Assembly (NCBI GenBank): GCA_045612105.1
Contig: JAZKYL010000016.1
Location: forward strand, 1-14,306
Direction: 5' to 3'
Source of the DNA: SVTX01 sp045612105
Lineage (GTDB): Bacteria > Bacillota > Clostridia > Oscillospirales > CAG-272
DNA length: 14,306 nucleotides
Under the pieces are notes generated by a model. It was not told where the DNA came from, made no database searches, and saw nothing but the letters and a program-made list of their open reading frames with translations. Positions 1 to 6,865 of the stretch are shown here, piece by piece. A program made the translations under genes and the position numbers. Positions within the stretch are counted from its first letter, which is position 1; every line of letters starts with the position of its first letter.

Positions 1-6
1 GAAACA

Positions 7-31
7 GTGAGGATTTTGATCAAAGCCTCAC
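7..31 (+). terminator. Possible terminator hairpin of a gene outside the window
   Basis: GTGAGG (7-12) can pair with CCTCAC (26-31), and between them lies the palindrome TTTGATCAAA (15-24). The following bases, TTCTATCGTGTTTC, are only moderately T-rich, so this is a weak intrinsic terminator at best. It could end an upstream gene that lies off the left edge, but no coding sequence reaches the edge to confirm that. Confidence 0.3.
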
Positions 32-105
32 TTCTATCGTGTTTCGAGTTTTTTGCAAGCTCTTTTGTTTAAAAGGTTTCAAATAAACTTGCAACACGAT
101 AGAAG
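31..105. repeat. 13-bp perfect inverted repeat
   Basis: CTTCTATCGTGTT (31-43) is the exact reverse complement of AACACGATAGAAG (93-105), with 49 bases between. A second nested pair, TTGCAAG (53-59) and CTTGCAA (88-94), lies inside and overlaps the right arm by two bases. The enclosed stretch contains the 10-mer GGTTTCAAAT (75-84), which recurs at 130-139 at the start of the dispersed element. No coding potential is seen. It could be a terminator-like or mobile-element remnant; the function is unknown. Confidence 0.6.
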
Positions 106-129
106 ATAAACTTCGGTTCAAATCAATAT

Positions 130-262
130 GGTTTCAAATGACAGCATTAGCGCAATCTTTCCTTTTTTTGGGGGGAGTTTTTGCCGAGCTTTTTTCAAAA
201 AGCTCGCCGCCGGAGGCATCCGCGCCTCCCCCGCGTCCTCCCCGCTAAATTGCAATTTATCC
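130..262 (+). repeat. Dispersed ~130-bp element, left copy
   Basis: This stretch matches, with scattered differences, the reverse complement of the right end of the window (about 14184-14306). Shared blocks in order are GGTTT-AAA-GAC, GCAAT-TT, a C/T run followed by a G run near 161-176, an A/T-rich hairpin, GCATCC, CCCCGCGTCC, CCCCG and TAAATTGCAATT. The hairpin here is GAGCTTTTT (186-194) with AAAAAGCTC (197-205). The other copy has different outer pairs but still forms a stem. A second GC-rich hairpin, GGAGGC/GCCTCC (212-217/224-229), is present only here. There is no transposase and no convincing coding frame. It is most likely a non-autonomous interspersed element; the family is not recognised. 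Confidence 0.75.
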
Positions 263-280
263 TGGAAACCAGCCGGGGAG
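238..280 (-). repeat. Possible branched structure next to the GTTAAGGAAG module
   Basis: CTCCCCG (238-244) pairs with CGGGGAG (274-280). The enclosed bases hold the palindrome AAATTGCAATTT (248-259) and the hairpin CTGG-AAA-CCAG (262-272), so a three-way junction could form. It directly abuts GTTAAGGAAGAAAATC, read on the minus strand at 280-295. The left part overlaps the end of the dispersed element. Function unknown; the pairing is seen directly, the fold is inferred. Confidence 0.4.
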
Positions 281-323
281 ATTTTCTTCCTTAACTCTGT
301 ATTCTGCACCTCGCATTCTGCAC
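280..323 (-). repeat. Minus-strand GTTAAGGAAG module with GTGCAGAAT repeats
   Basis: Read on the minus strand, two copies of GTGCAGAAT (315-323 and 301-309, 14-bp period) are followed by GTTAAGGAAGAAAATC (280-295). The last 16-mer is identical to 5085-5100 and one base different from 9424-9439, where it closes the two GTGAAAT hairpin arrays. This looks like a relative of those arrays, in the opposite orientation and with a different linker (GTGCAGAAT in place of GTGAAAT). The intervening pentamers are too short to form hairpins here. Confidence 0.6.
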
Positions 324-369
324 TATTGTGCTCTTTCAGTGTGATAAATCGTAATTCGCAAAAAACGCA

Positions 370-403
370 GAAAAAGTGTGTTTTCTAGGCGAAAAAGTGC
401 GTT
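370..403 (+). promoter_or_regulatory. Direct repeat upstream of the glgB promoter, possible operator
   Basis: GAAAAAGTGTGTT (370-382) and GAAAAAGTGCGTT (391-403) match at 12 of 13 bases and start exactly 21 bp apart, about two helical turns, so both would face the same side of the DNA. They lie about 50 bp upstream of the -35 box. This is suggestive of a tandem activator site, but no known regulator motif is recognised. Confidence 0.35.
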
Positions 404-454
404 ATATTGTTAAATTTGTCATATATTACATTGTATATTTAGGTGATTTGTGCA

Positions 455-483
455 TTGACATTCGAAAAGGAATATGGTATAAT
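455..483 (+). promoter_or_regulatory. Consensus sigma-A type promoter of the glg operon
   Basis: TTGACA (455-460) and TATAAT (478-483) are both perfect consensus hexamers separated by the optimal 17 bp. Transcription should start near 490, giving a leader of about 47 nt before glgB. The leader has no obvious riboswitch or attenuator. This is the only strong promoter I can find by eye in the window, so it probably drives glgB and the genes after it. Confidence 0.9.
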
Positions 484-536
484 ATTTAAGTATAAAGTTA
501 TGCTGTAAAAAATTCGGATTCGGAAGGAGAGCATAT

Positions 537-2540
537 ATGACTGACAGACTTAAAAAGCGCATTGAGCTCTTCGGCTTCGGAGATGAAAAAAGGGCATATG
601 AGTGGCTTGGAGCTCACAGAGAAGACGCAAGTCTATCATTCAGAGTATGGGCGCCCAATGCCGACTCGGTCTATCTTGTTGGGTCATTCAACGACTGGCA
701 GGAAAATTACCCTATGGCTGCCGTTTGCGGCGGTGTCTGGGAGATTATACTTCCCGAGGGAGTTGCGAGATCTGGTGATCTGTACAAATACAAAATATAC
801 AAGGACGGGCGCGCGCTTTTCCGCTCCGACCCATACGCGTATAAGATAGACGAGCCGCCCCACTGCGCCTCGGTGATTACCGACGAGTATTACAGATGGC
901 GCGACCGCGGCTGGCTGGCGCAGAGAAGAGAGGCTTCGGTGGCGGGGATCTACTCTCAGCCCCTGAACGTCTACGAGCTTCACGCAGGCTCGTGGATGAA
1001 GCATAGCGACGGAAGCTTTCTTTCCTACAGAGAGCTTGCTGAGGAGCTGGCTCCCTACGTCAAGCAGATGGGATATACCCACGTCGAGCTGCTTCCCTTG
1101 GCGTCTCATCCCTATTTCGGCTCGTGGGGATATCAGACCGGCGGCTATTTCGCCCCCGACTCAAGATATGGCGAGTCTACCGATCTTATGAGCTTCGTTG
1201 ACACTCTGCACCGAGCAGGTGTGGGAGTTATACTCGATCTCACCCCCGCTCATTTTCCGAAGGACGAGTTCGGTCTCTATGAGTTTGACGGCACTCACCT
1301 TTACGAATATGAAAGCGAGGAGAGAAGAGAGACCGGTGTATGGGGAACCGCAAGGTTTGACACCACGCGCGGCGAGGTCGTCTCGTTCCTTATATCAAAC
1401 GCGGTCTATTGGATCGAAAAGTACCATATTGACGGCATCAGATTTGACGCGGTCTCATCGATGCTCTATCTTGATTATGACAAGAAAGAGGGCGAGTGGA
1501 CACCCGCACCCGACGGAAGCAATATCTGCTATGAGGCGGTGGAATTTTTTGGCAAGCTGAATCGCACGGTGAGGGAGCTTTATCCCGATGTGATCACGAT
1601 AGCCGAGGAATCGGGCGATTTCGGCGGTGTAACGGATCCCGACGGTCTCGGCTTTGACCTCAAATGGAATATGGGCTGGATGAACGATACTCTCAAATAT
1701 GCCGAAACCGATTTCAAAGGCAGGGGAGCGAATCACGACCGCCTTACTTTTCCGTTGATGTATGCTTTCAATGAAAAATATATTTTACCGATCTCTCACG
1801 ACGAGGTGGTCCACGGCAAAAAGTCGTTCCTCGATAAGATGCCCGGTGACTACTGGCAAAAATTTGCGGGAGCGAGAGCTTTTGAGGCTTTGAGGATGTT
1901 CAGTCCGGGCAAAAAACTGTCGTTTATGGGCAGTGAGATCGCCCAGTTCCGTGAGTGGAGTCACGAGAGAGAGGTCGAGTGGTTTTTGCTTGATTATGAG
2001 TCTCACGACCGACATCAGCTCTATATCGCCGATCTGAACGTATTCTATCTTTCCCACCCCGAGCTTTGGCAGGTGGATAACGGCTGGCAGGGCTTTAAGT
2101 GGATCGATCCCGACGATAGCGAAAGAAGCGTGATCTCTTTCAGGCGCATTGCCGAAAACGGTCATGAGCTTATTGTTGCCATAAATCTGACTCCGAGAAC
2201 CTATCCCGATTATTTTCTTGCCGTTCCCGAGGACGGGATCTATGAGGAGATATTCAACTCCGACGATAAGCGTTACGGAGGCAGCGGTGTGACGAATACG
2301 GGAACGAAATTCTCAAGCAGACCCAATCCCGAGCCCCTTGACGGCAGAGCCGCCGAGGAGATATTGCCTTATGCTCTGCGACTTCGTTTGCCGCCTCTTG
2401 GCGCGACCGTTCTGAAGCTGACAGAGCGAAGGTTTTCCGACGGTGACGGTGGAGAGGGCGAAAGCGGAGAAGAGACGGCGAAACCCAAGCGCCGCGGGAT
2501 ACGTAAGCTCCCACCACCGAGAAGGAAGATGTTTTTATAG
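537..2540 (+). CDS. glgB: 1,4-alpha-glucan branching enzyme
   Basis: GlgB (GH13) cleaves alpha-1,4 chains and re-attaches the segment through an alpha-1,6 bond, creating glycogen branches in the cytoplasm. An N-terminal CBM48-like domain (about residues 20-115, with the VGSFNDW signature) precedes the barrel. Family motifs are visible: VYELHAGSW, PAHFPKDEFGLYEFDGT, the nucleophile in IRFDAVSSMLY (Asp304), the acid/base in TIAEESGDF (Glu357), and SHDEVVHGKKS (His421-Asp422). The C-terminal beta domain ends near residue 628 at PPLGATVLKL. A 39-residue tail follows, first Gly/Glu-rich, then Lys/Arg/Pro-rich, which is unusual for the family. The start at 537 has AAGGAGA (524-530) six bases upstream. 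It is the first gene after the consensus promoter, 73 bp before glgC. Confidence 0.98.
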   Translation: MTDRLKKRIELFGFGDEKRAYEWLGAHREDASLSFRVWAPNADSVYLVGSFNDWQENYPMAAVCGGVWEIILPEGVARSGDLYKYKIYKDGRALFRSDPYAYKIDEPPHCASVITDEYYRWRDRGWLAQRREASVAGIYSQPLNVYELHAGSWMKHSDGSFLSYRELAEELAPYVKQMGYTHVELLPLASHPYFGSWGYQTGGYFAPDSRYGESTDLMSFVDTLHRAGVGVILDLTPAHFPKDEFGLYEFDGTHLYEYESEERRETGVWGTARFDTTRGEVVSFLISNAVYWIEKYHIDGIRFDAVSSMLYLDYDKKEGEWTPAPDGSNICYEAVEFFGKLNRTVRELYPDVITIAEESGDFGGVTDPDGLGFDLKWNMGWMNDTLKYAETDFKGRGANHDRLTFPLMYAFNEKYILPISHDEVVHGKKSFLDKMPGDYWQKFAGARAFEALRMFSPGKKLSFMGSEIAQFREWSHEREVEWFLLDYESHDRHQLYIADLNVFYLSHPELWQVDNGWQGFKWIDPDDSERSVISFRRIAENGHELIVAINLTPRTYPDYFLAVPEDGIYEEIFNSDDKRYGGSGVTNTGTKFSSRPNPEPLDGRAAEEILPYALRLRLPPLGATVLKLTERRFSDGDGGEGESGEETAKPKRRGIRKLPPPRRKMFL

Positions 2541-2567
2541 CCTTCTCCATTTCCTGAATTAGAAGGC
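2540..2567 (+). other. Small hairpin between glgB and glgC
   Basis: GCCTTCT (2540-2546, sharing the last base of the stop codon) pairs with AGAAGGC (2561-2567) across a 14-nt loop. No T-run follows, so it is not an intrinsic terminator. It may be an mRNA processing or stability element, or chance. Confidence 0.35.
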
Positions 2568-2613
2568 AAACAAGCGTTCAATTAAATTTTTATCATAGAG
2601 GAGTGATTTTCTT

Positions 2614-3798
2614 ATGTTTAAGAAAAAAGAATGTGTAGCTATGCTGCTCGCAGGTGGCCAGGGCTCGCGTCTTTACGCGCTGACCACCAAAACCGCAAAA
2701 CCCGCAGTACCCTTCGGAGGTAAGTACAGGATCATCGACTTCACCCTATCCAACTGTATCAACTCCGGCATCGACACCGTCGGTGTGCTTACCCAATATC
2801 AACCCCTCGTGCTCAACGAATACATCGGCAACGGACAGCCCTGGGATCTCGACCGCATCTGGGGCGGCGTTAAGATCCTTCCCCCCTATCAGGGTCAGAA
2901 GGGCGGTGACTGGTATAAGGGAACCGCTAACGCTATCTACCAAAATCTTGCGTTCATCAACAGATACGACACCGAGTACGTTCTCATCCTCTCGGGCGAC
3001 CATATCTATAAAATGGACTACGCAAAGATGCTTGAATACCACAAGGAGAAGGGCGCTGACTGTACTATCGCGGTCATCGACGTACCGATCGAGGAGGCAA
3101 GCCGCTTCGGTATCATGAGCACCAACCCCGACGGCTCTATCTACAAGTTTACCGAGAAGCCCAAGAACCCCGACAGCACCAACGCGTCGATGGGTATCTA
3201 CATCTTCACCAAGGATAAGCTCCAGAAGTACCTTGAGGAGGATGAGGCAACCGAGGGCTCTGCTAACGACTTCGGTAAGAACATAATCCCCAATATGCTC
3301 GCCGCAGGCGAGAAGATGTTCGCATATCCCTTTGAGGGATATTGGAAGGACGTTGGAACCATCAATTCTCTCTGGGAAGCGAATATGGATCTCCTTGGCT
3401 CCGATCCTGTTCTTGATCTGGGCGACCACAACTTCCGCATCTACTCGAGAAATCAGTCGGGCGGACCTCAGTTTATCGGCGAGAACGCGAAGGTAGTCAA
3501 CTGCTATATTACCGACGGTTGTGAAATATACGGAACAGTCAAAAATAGCGTGCTCGGCGCGGGTGTAAAGGTTATGCCCGGCGCATACGTTAAGGATTGC
3601 GTGCTGATGGGCGACACCGTTATCGAATCGGGGGCTACCGTCAACTATTCCATCATCGATACCGGCGTAACCGTTGGCGTAGGTTCGATCATCGGTGAGG
3701 CGAAGGAAACAGCAAAGGGAATCACAGTTATCGGTGAGGATCTTGAAATTCCCAACGGAACGGTTATCGCCGCAGGCGAGATCATTTCCGAGCTTTAA
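2614..3798 (+). CDS. glgC: ADP-glucose pyrophosphorylase, catalytic subunit
   Basis: GlgC makes ADP-glucose and pyrophosphate from ATP and glucose-1-phosphate, the committed step of bacterial glycogen synthesis. The nucleotidyltransferase domain (residues 1 to about 260) has the intact catalytic signature GGQGSRL (14-20), KPAVPFGGKYRIIDF (29-43), GTANAIYQN (from 103), the metal-binding SGDHIY (Asp129), FTEKP with the sugar-phosphate-binding Lys182, and YWKDVGT (from 243). A left-handed beta-helix of hexapeptide repeats forms the C-terminal part (about 285-390). The length of 394 aa is normal. The start has GAGGAGTG at 2598-2605. glgD follows after 18 bp, so the two subunits are almost certainly co-translated in one transcript. 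In Firmicutes such pairs form a hetero-oligomer. Confidence 0.98.
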   Translation: MFKKKECVAMLLAGGQGSRLYALTTKTAKPAVPFGGKYRIIDFTLSNCINSGIDTVGVLTQYQPLVLNEYIGNGQPWDLDRIWGGVKILPPYQGQKGGDWYKGTANAIYQNLAFINRYDTEYVLILSGDHIYKMDYAKMLEYHKEKGADCTIAVIDVPIEEASRFGIMSTNPDGSIYKFTEKPKNPDSTNASMGIYIFTKDKLQKYLEEDEATEGSANDFGKNIIPNMLAAGEKMFAYPFEGYWKDVGTINSLWEANMDLLGSDPVLDLGDHNFRIYSRNQSGGPQFIGENAKVVNCYITDGCEIYGTVKNSVLGAGVKVMPGAYVKDCVLMGDTVIESGATVNYSIIDTGVTVGVGSIIGEAKETAKGITVIGEDLEIPNGTVIAAGEIISEL

Positions 3799-3816
3799 GA
3801 AAGGGGGCAGAGAATT

Positions 3817-4947
3817 ATGACTGCAGTAGGATTAATTTTTTCCAATATTCATGATACAAGCATTCCCGAGCTTACAAGAATGAGAACTATCGGCTCGGTG
3901 CCCTTCGGCGGCAGATACCGTCTTATCGATTTTGCTATTTCAAGTATGGTCAATTCGGGTATCTCCAAGATAGGCGTGGTAACTCATAATAACTATCAGT
4001 CTCTTATCGACCACCTTGGAAACGGTAAGGACTGGGATCTTGCAAGAAGAAGCGGAGGTCTTAAGATACTTCCTCCCTACATTTCTGCATATGACAACGC
4101 GGCGGCAAATAAGTTCTATACCTCCCGCCTTGAGGCACTTATGGGAACCATGAGCTTCCTCTCCCGTTGCAACGAGGATTACATCGTTATGTCGGACTGC
4201 GACGTTATCTGCAATATCGACCTTAACGACGTTATCGAAAGCCATGCCGAGAGCGGAGCGGACATCACCTTCGTAACCAAGGTCGGCGAGCTGACCGGTG
4301 TTGGAGAGACCGAGCATCTGACACTTATCAAGGCAGACGAGAAGGGCAACGTTGTTGACGTTATCAGCGACAAGTATAACGACGCATACCAGCTCTACAT
4401 CAACGTTATGGTAATGAAGAGACAGTATCTCCTGAACGTTATCGAGAACGCTATCTCTCACGGTCATCATTCCTTCCTCCACGATATCATTATGCATAAC
4501 GTGGGCAAGGCGAAGTATAGGGTATATAATTACGATGGATTCTATGCTCACATCGGTTCTATGGCAGGATACTTCGAGTGCTCCATGAAGCTGCTTGAAA
4601 ACGATGCGAGAGACCGCCTCTTCGGTGTACGTAACCGTCCCGTGCTGACCAAGGTTCGTAACTCGGCTCCCACAAGATACTGCGAGGGCGCGAAGGTTGT
4701 AAACTCCGTGGTTGCAGAGGGCTGCGTGATCGAGGGTACCGTCGAGAATTCGATCATCTTCCGTGGCGTTCGCGTCGGAAAGGGAGCTGTTGTTAAGAAT
4801 TCTATCCTGTTCCAGGATACCTACGTTTGCCAGGGCGCAAGTCTCAACTGCGTGATCACCGATAAGAACGTCATTATCAAGGACGGAAGAGCGCTTTCGG
4901 GACATGAGACGATGCCTTTCTATATCGGTAAGAAGATGAGCGTTTAA
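3817..4947 (+). CDS. glgD: ADP-glucose pyrophosphorylase, GlgD-type non-catalytic subunit
   Basis: This is a paralogue of the preceding GlgC and shares long blocks with it (VPFGGRYRLIDF, GNGKDWDLA, GGLKILPPY). The catalytic residues are gone. The GGxGxRL loop is replaced by IFSNIHDTS, the GDHIY site reads SDCDV (Asp127 to Val130), the FxEKP lysine segment is not recognisable, and the WKDVGT segment reads HIGSM. This pattern is typical of the GlgD family, which in studied Firmicutes acts as a partner that raises the activity of GlgC and is inactive alone. The C-terminal beta-helix is kept. The 376-aa length is normal, and AAAGGGGG (3800-3807) supports the start. It is followed directly by a hairpin array, not by glgA. 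Confidence 0.97.
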   Translation: MTAVGLIFSNIHDTSIPELTRMRTIGSVPFGGRYRLIDFAISSMVNSGISKIGVVTHNNYQSLIDHLGNGKDWDLARRSGGLKILPPYISAYDNAAANKFYTSRLEALMGTMSFLSRCNEDYIVMSDCDVICNIDLNDVIESHAESGADITFVTKVGELTGVGETEHLTLIKADEKGNVVDVISDKYNDAYQLYINVMVMKRQYLLNVIENAISHGHHSFLHDIIMHNVGKAKYRVYNYDGFYAHIGSMAGYFECSMKLLENDARDRLFGVRNRPVLTKVRNSAPTRYCEGAKVVNSVVAEGCVIEGTVENSIIFRGVRVGKGAVVKNSILFQDTYVCQGASLNCVITDKNVIIKDGRALSGHETMPFYIGKKMSV

Positions 4948-5114
4948 GCCTTCGGCAGTGAAATATTTTGCAAAGCAAAATGTGAAATGTTGCTCTGCAA
5001 CGTGAAATGCTTGCGTTGCAAGCGTGAAATTCGCCTTTGGCAATATAATTTTCAAAATTTACGGTATTTGTTTGCCAAAGGCGAGTTAAGGAAGAAAATC
5101 GCCTTGCGATTTTC
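4948..5114 (+). repeat. GTGAAAT-linked hairpin array 1 (after glgD)
   Basis: Starting at the first base after the glgD stop codon are five self-complementary units separated by four exact GTGAAAT linkers (4958-4964, 4982-4988, 5002-5008, 5024-5030). The units are GCC-TTC-GGC (4948-4956), ATTTTGC/GCAAAAT (4965-4981), GTTGC/GCAAC (4989-5001), GCTTGC/GCAAGC (5009-5023), and a long one with 13-bp arms (5031-5043 and 5072-5084) around a 28-nt A/T-rich loop. GTTAAGGAA (5085-5093) follows, then a terminator-like hairpin (5094-5114). The arms differ in every unit while the linkers are constant. The same design recurs after glgP. I do not recognise a named family. Confidence 0.9.
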
Positions 5115-5120
5115 AATTTT
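5094..5120 (+). terminator. Terminator-like hairpin closing array 1
   Basis: GAAAATCGC (5094-5102) pairs with GCGATTTTC (5106-5114) around a CTT loop and is followed by AATTTTT. The A-run before and T-run after the stem make it a plausible bidirectional intrinsic terminator. If efficient, it would separate glgBCD from glgA, yet no clear promoter is visible before glgA, so read-through is likely. Confidence 0.55.
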
Positions 5121-5152
5121 TAATTAAATTATCCAATTAAAACGGAGAAATT

Positions 5153-6595
5153 ATGAAAAAAATATTATTTGTAGGCGCTGAGGTCATGCCCTTTGCGGCA
5201 ACGGGAGGACTTGGAGACGTTATGGGCTCTCTTCCCGCGGCGATCAAGGCGAAAGAAAAGGGAAACGTTGACGTAAGAGTCGTTCTGCCCCTTTACGCTA
5301 TGGTAAAGGACGAGTGGAGAGCGCAGATGAAGGACGAGGCGATCTTTAACGTCTCGCTTTCCTGGAGAAACATCTATTGCGGTGTCAAGAGTCTCGTCAA
5401 GGACGGCGTAACTTACTATTTTATCGATAATGAATACTATTTCAAGCGCGGCGCGCTCTACGGCTTCTATGACGACGGCGAGAGATACGCATATTTCTGC
5501 AAAGCAGTGCTTGAGATGCTTATTCATCTTGATTTCTACCCCGACGTGATCCATGCCAATGACTGGCAGGCGGCTCTCACCGTGGTATATCTCAACACCA
5601 AGTACCGCTACGTTGAAGGATTTTCAGATACCAAGAGCGTATTCACTATTCATAACATCGAGTATCAGGGAAAGTACGATTTCTCAATTTTGGGCGACGT
5701 TTTCGATATGGGTCCCGAGTACTATGCGCTGATGCGTTACGATGATTGCATCAACCTTATGAAGGCGGCGATCGAGTGCGCGAATATGGTGTCCACCGTC
5801 AGCGAGAGATACGCTGAGGAGATCAAGACCCCCGACTATTCTCACGGACTTTATCACGTGCTTTACCGTAATGCCCAGAAGCTGACGGGTATTCTCAACG
5901 GTATCGACTACGATTATTACAACCCCGCAAAGGATGACGTGCTCTGCAAGAACTTTGATCGCAGAAACGCGCTGACCGGCAAGGCGGAGAACAAAATGGC
6001 ACTCCAGAGAGAGTACGGTCTTCCCGAAAGACCAGAAGTTCCTATGCTTGCTATCATTTCGAGACTTGCGACGCACAAGGGACTTGACCTGGTGCGTGAG
6101 GTTGCGGGCAACATCGTGAGAAACAACGACGTGCAGTTTGTGATCCTCGGCAAGGGAGAAGCGCAGTACGAGGAATTCTTCTCGCAGCTTGAAAGGGAAT
6201 ATCCCGACAAGGTCAAGACGCTTCTTACCTACGATCGCGATCTTTCCAAGAAGATCTATGCCGCTTGCGACATCTTCGTGATGCCCTCCAAGAGTGAGCC
6301 CTGCGGTCTGTCGCAGATGATCGCTTCGAGATACGGCGCGATCCCCGTAGTACGCGAGACCGGCGGTCTTGCCGACTCTATCAAGGGCTACTGGGTCAAC
6401 GACGGCGAGATCCGTGGAAATGGATTCACCTTCGCGAATTACTCTGCTTACGAGCTTGAGGATCGCGTAAACGCGGCTCTCGCACTCTACGCTGACCGTC
6501 CTCAGTATAAGAAGTTCGTTTCCAAGGTTATGGGAACAGACTTTAGCTGGACGGTATCGGCAGAGAAGTATATGGAAATGTTTAACTCTCTCTGA
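5153..6595 (+). CDS. glgA: Glycogen synthase (ADP-glucose type)
   Basis: GlgA (GT5, GT-B fold) transfers glucose from ADP-glucose to the non-reducing end of an alpha-1,4-glucan. The N-terminal Rossmann domain carries the ATGGLGDV loop (residues 16-23) and HANDWQ (His134 to Gln139). The C-terminal domain has NGIDYDYYNP, the RLATHKG phosphate-binding motif (Arg304, Lys309), and SEPCGLSQMIASRYG with Glu382, followed by PVVRETGGLADS. The length of 480 aa is typical. The classical KTGGL lysine, Lys15 in E. coli, is Ala16 here. Everything else in the active site looks intact, so I regard it as functional. GGAG at 5144-5147 supports the start. It sits between hairpin array 1 and the palindromic repeat pair, and supplies the linear chains that GlgB branches. 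Confidence 0.97.
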   Translation: MKKILFVGAEVMPFAATGGLGDVMGSLPAAIKAKEKGNVDVRVVLPLYAMVKDEWRAQMKDEAIFNVSLSWRNIYCGVKSLVKDGVTYYFIDNEYYFKRGALYGFYDDGERYAYFCKAVLEMLIHLDFYPDVIHANDWQAALTVVYLNTKYRYVEGFSDTKSVFTIHNIEYQGKYDFSILGDVFDMGPEYYALMRYDDCINLMKAAIECANMVSTVSERYAEEIKTPDYSHGLYHVLYRNAQKLTGILNGIDYDYYNPAKDDVLCKNFDRRNALTGKAENKMALQREYGLPERPEVPMLAIISRLATHKGLDLVREVAGNIVRNNDVQFVILGKGEAQYEEFFSQLEREYPDKVKTLLTYDRDLSKKIYAACDIFVMPSKSEPCGLSQMIASRYGAIPVVRETGGLADSIKGYWVNDGEIRGNGFTFANYSAYELEDRVNAALALYADRPQYKKFVSKVMGTDFSWTVSAEKYMEMFNSL

Positions 6596-6624
6596 GAATT
6601 TAAAATGATTTAATTTCAATGAAA

Positions 6625-6734
6625 CGGGCGGTTGAGGACGTCCGCCCCTACAGTCAAAGGGTGTGTGATTTGTTCTACGGAAACAAATTATACAATCAAT
6701 GCAGATTGTAGGGGACGACGTCCTCGACGTCCCG
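6625..6734. repeat. MITE-like palindromic repeat pair between glgA and glgP
   Basis: A 28-bp arm at 6625-6652 and the reverse complement of 6707-6734 agree at 23 of 28 positions, with 54 bases between. Each arm is also self-complementary: GGGCGG/CCGCCC in the left arm and GGGACG/CGTCCC in the right. Several of the differences between the arms are paired changes that preserve the stems. The inner part contains an ATTTGTT/AACAAAT hairpin (6668-6688). AAACG occurs at both edges (6622-6626, 6737-6741), a weak candidate target duplication. No open frame is inside. This looks like a short non-autonomous dispersed element. Confidence 0.75.
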
Positions 6735-6865
6735 CCAAACGAAAGATTTTATAAATTTTCACGGCTTATGACGCGGAAAAATGCCCAAAATCCGATTTTT
6801 GGTCGTTTTTCTGCACCATAATTTCGCAGAAAGCAAATCTAATCCCCGAAAGGTATATAACGCAA
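6735..6865 (+). other. Leader of glgP with two small hairpins
   Basis: The rest of the 270-bp glgA-glgP gap has no gene. CCAAAA/TTTTGG (6785-6790/6797-6802) is followed by TCGTTTTTC and could be a weak terminator. TTTCTGC/GCAGAAA (6808-6814/6826-6832) is a second hairpin. GAAAGG (6848-6853) is the likely ribosome binding site of glgP, with a rather long 12-nt spacing. No convincing promoter was found. Confidence 0.35.

Noticed and set aside
118..309. Open frame on the minus strand in the same region
   Set aside because: It overlaps the same repeats, and the composition reflects the C/T and G runs of the element, not a protein.
128..388. Open frame on the plus strand in the left intergenic region (86 codons)
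   Set aside because: It runs through the dispersed element, its hairpins and the repeat module; it has no ribosome binding site and no recognisable protein features.
2540..2567. Hairpin after glgB as an intrinsic terminator
   Set aside because: No T-run follows the stem, and glgC continues the pathway 46 bp later.
5044..5049. TATAAT in the loop of array 1 as a -10 box for glgA
   Set aside because: No acceptable -35 hexamer lies 16-18 bp upstream; the match is probably due to the A/T-rich loop.
3940..5055. Long minus-strand frame opposite glgD (371 codons)
   Set aside because: It is antisense to a clearly conserved gene and starts inside the hairpin array. Long antisense frames here follow from the codon bias of the real genes.
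4948..5114. Hairpin arrays as CRISPR arrays
   Set aside because: The constant part is only 7 bp, the variable parts are palindromes of uneven length (9 to 54 bp), and there are no cas genes.
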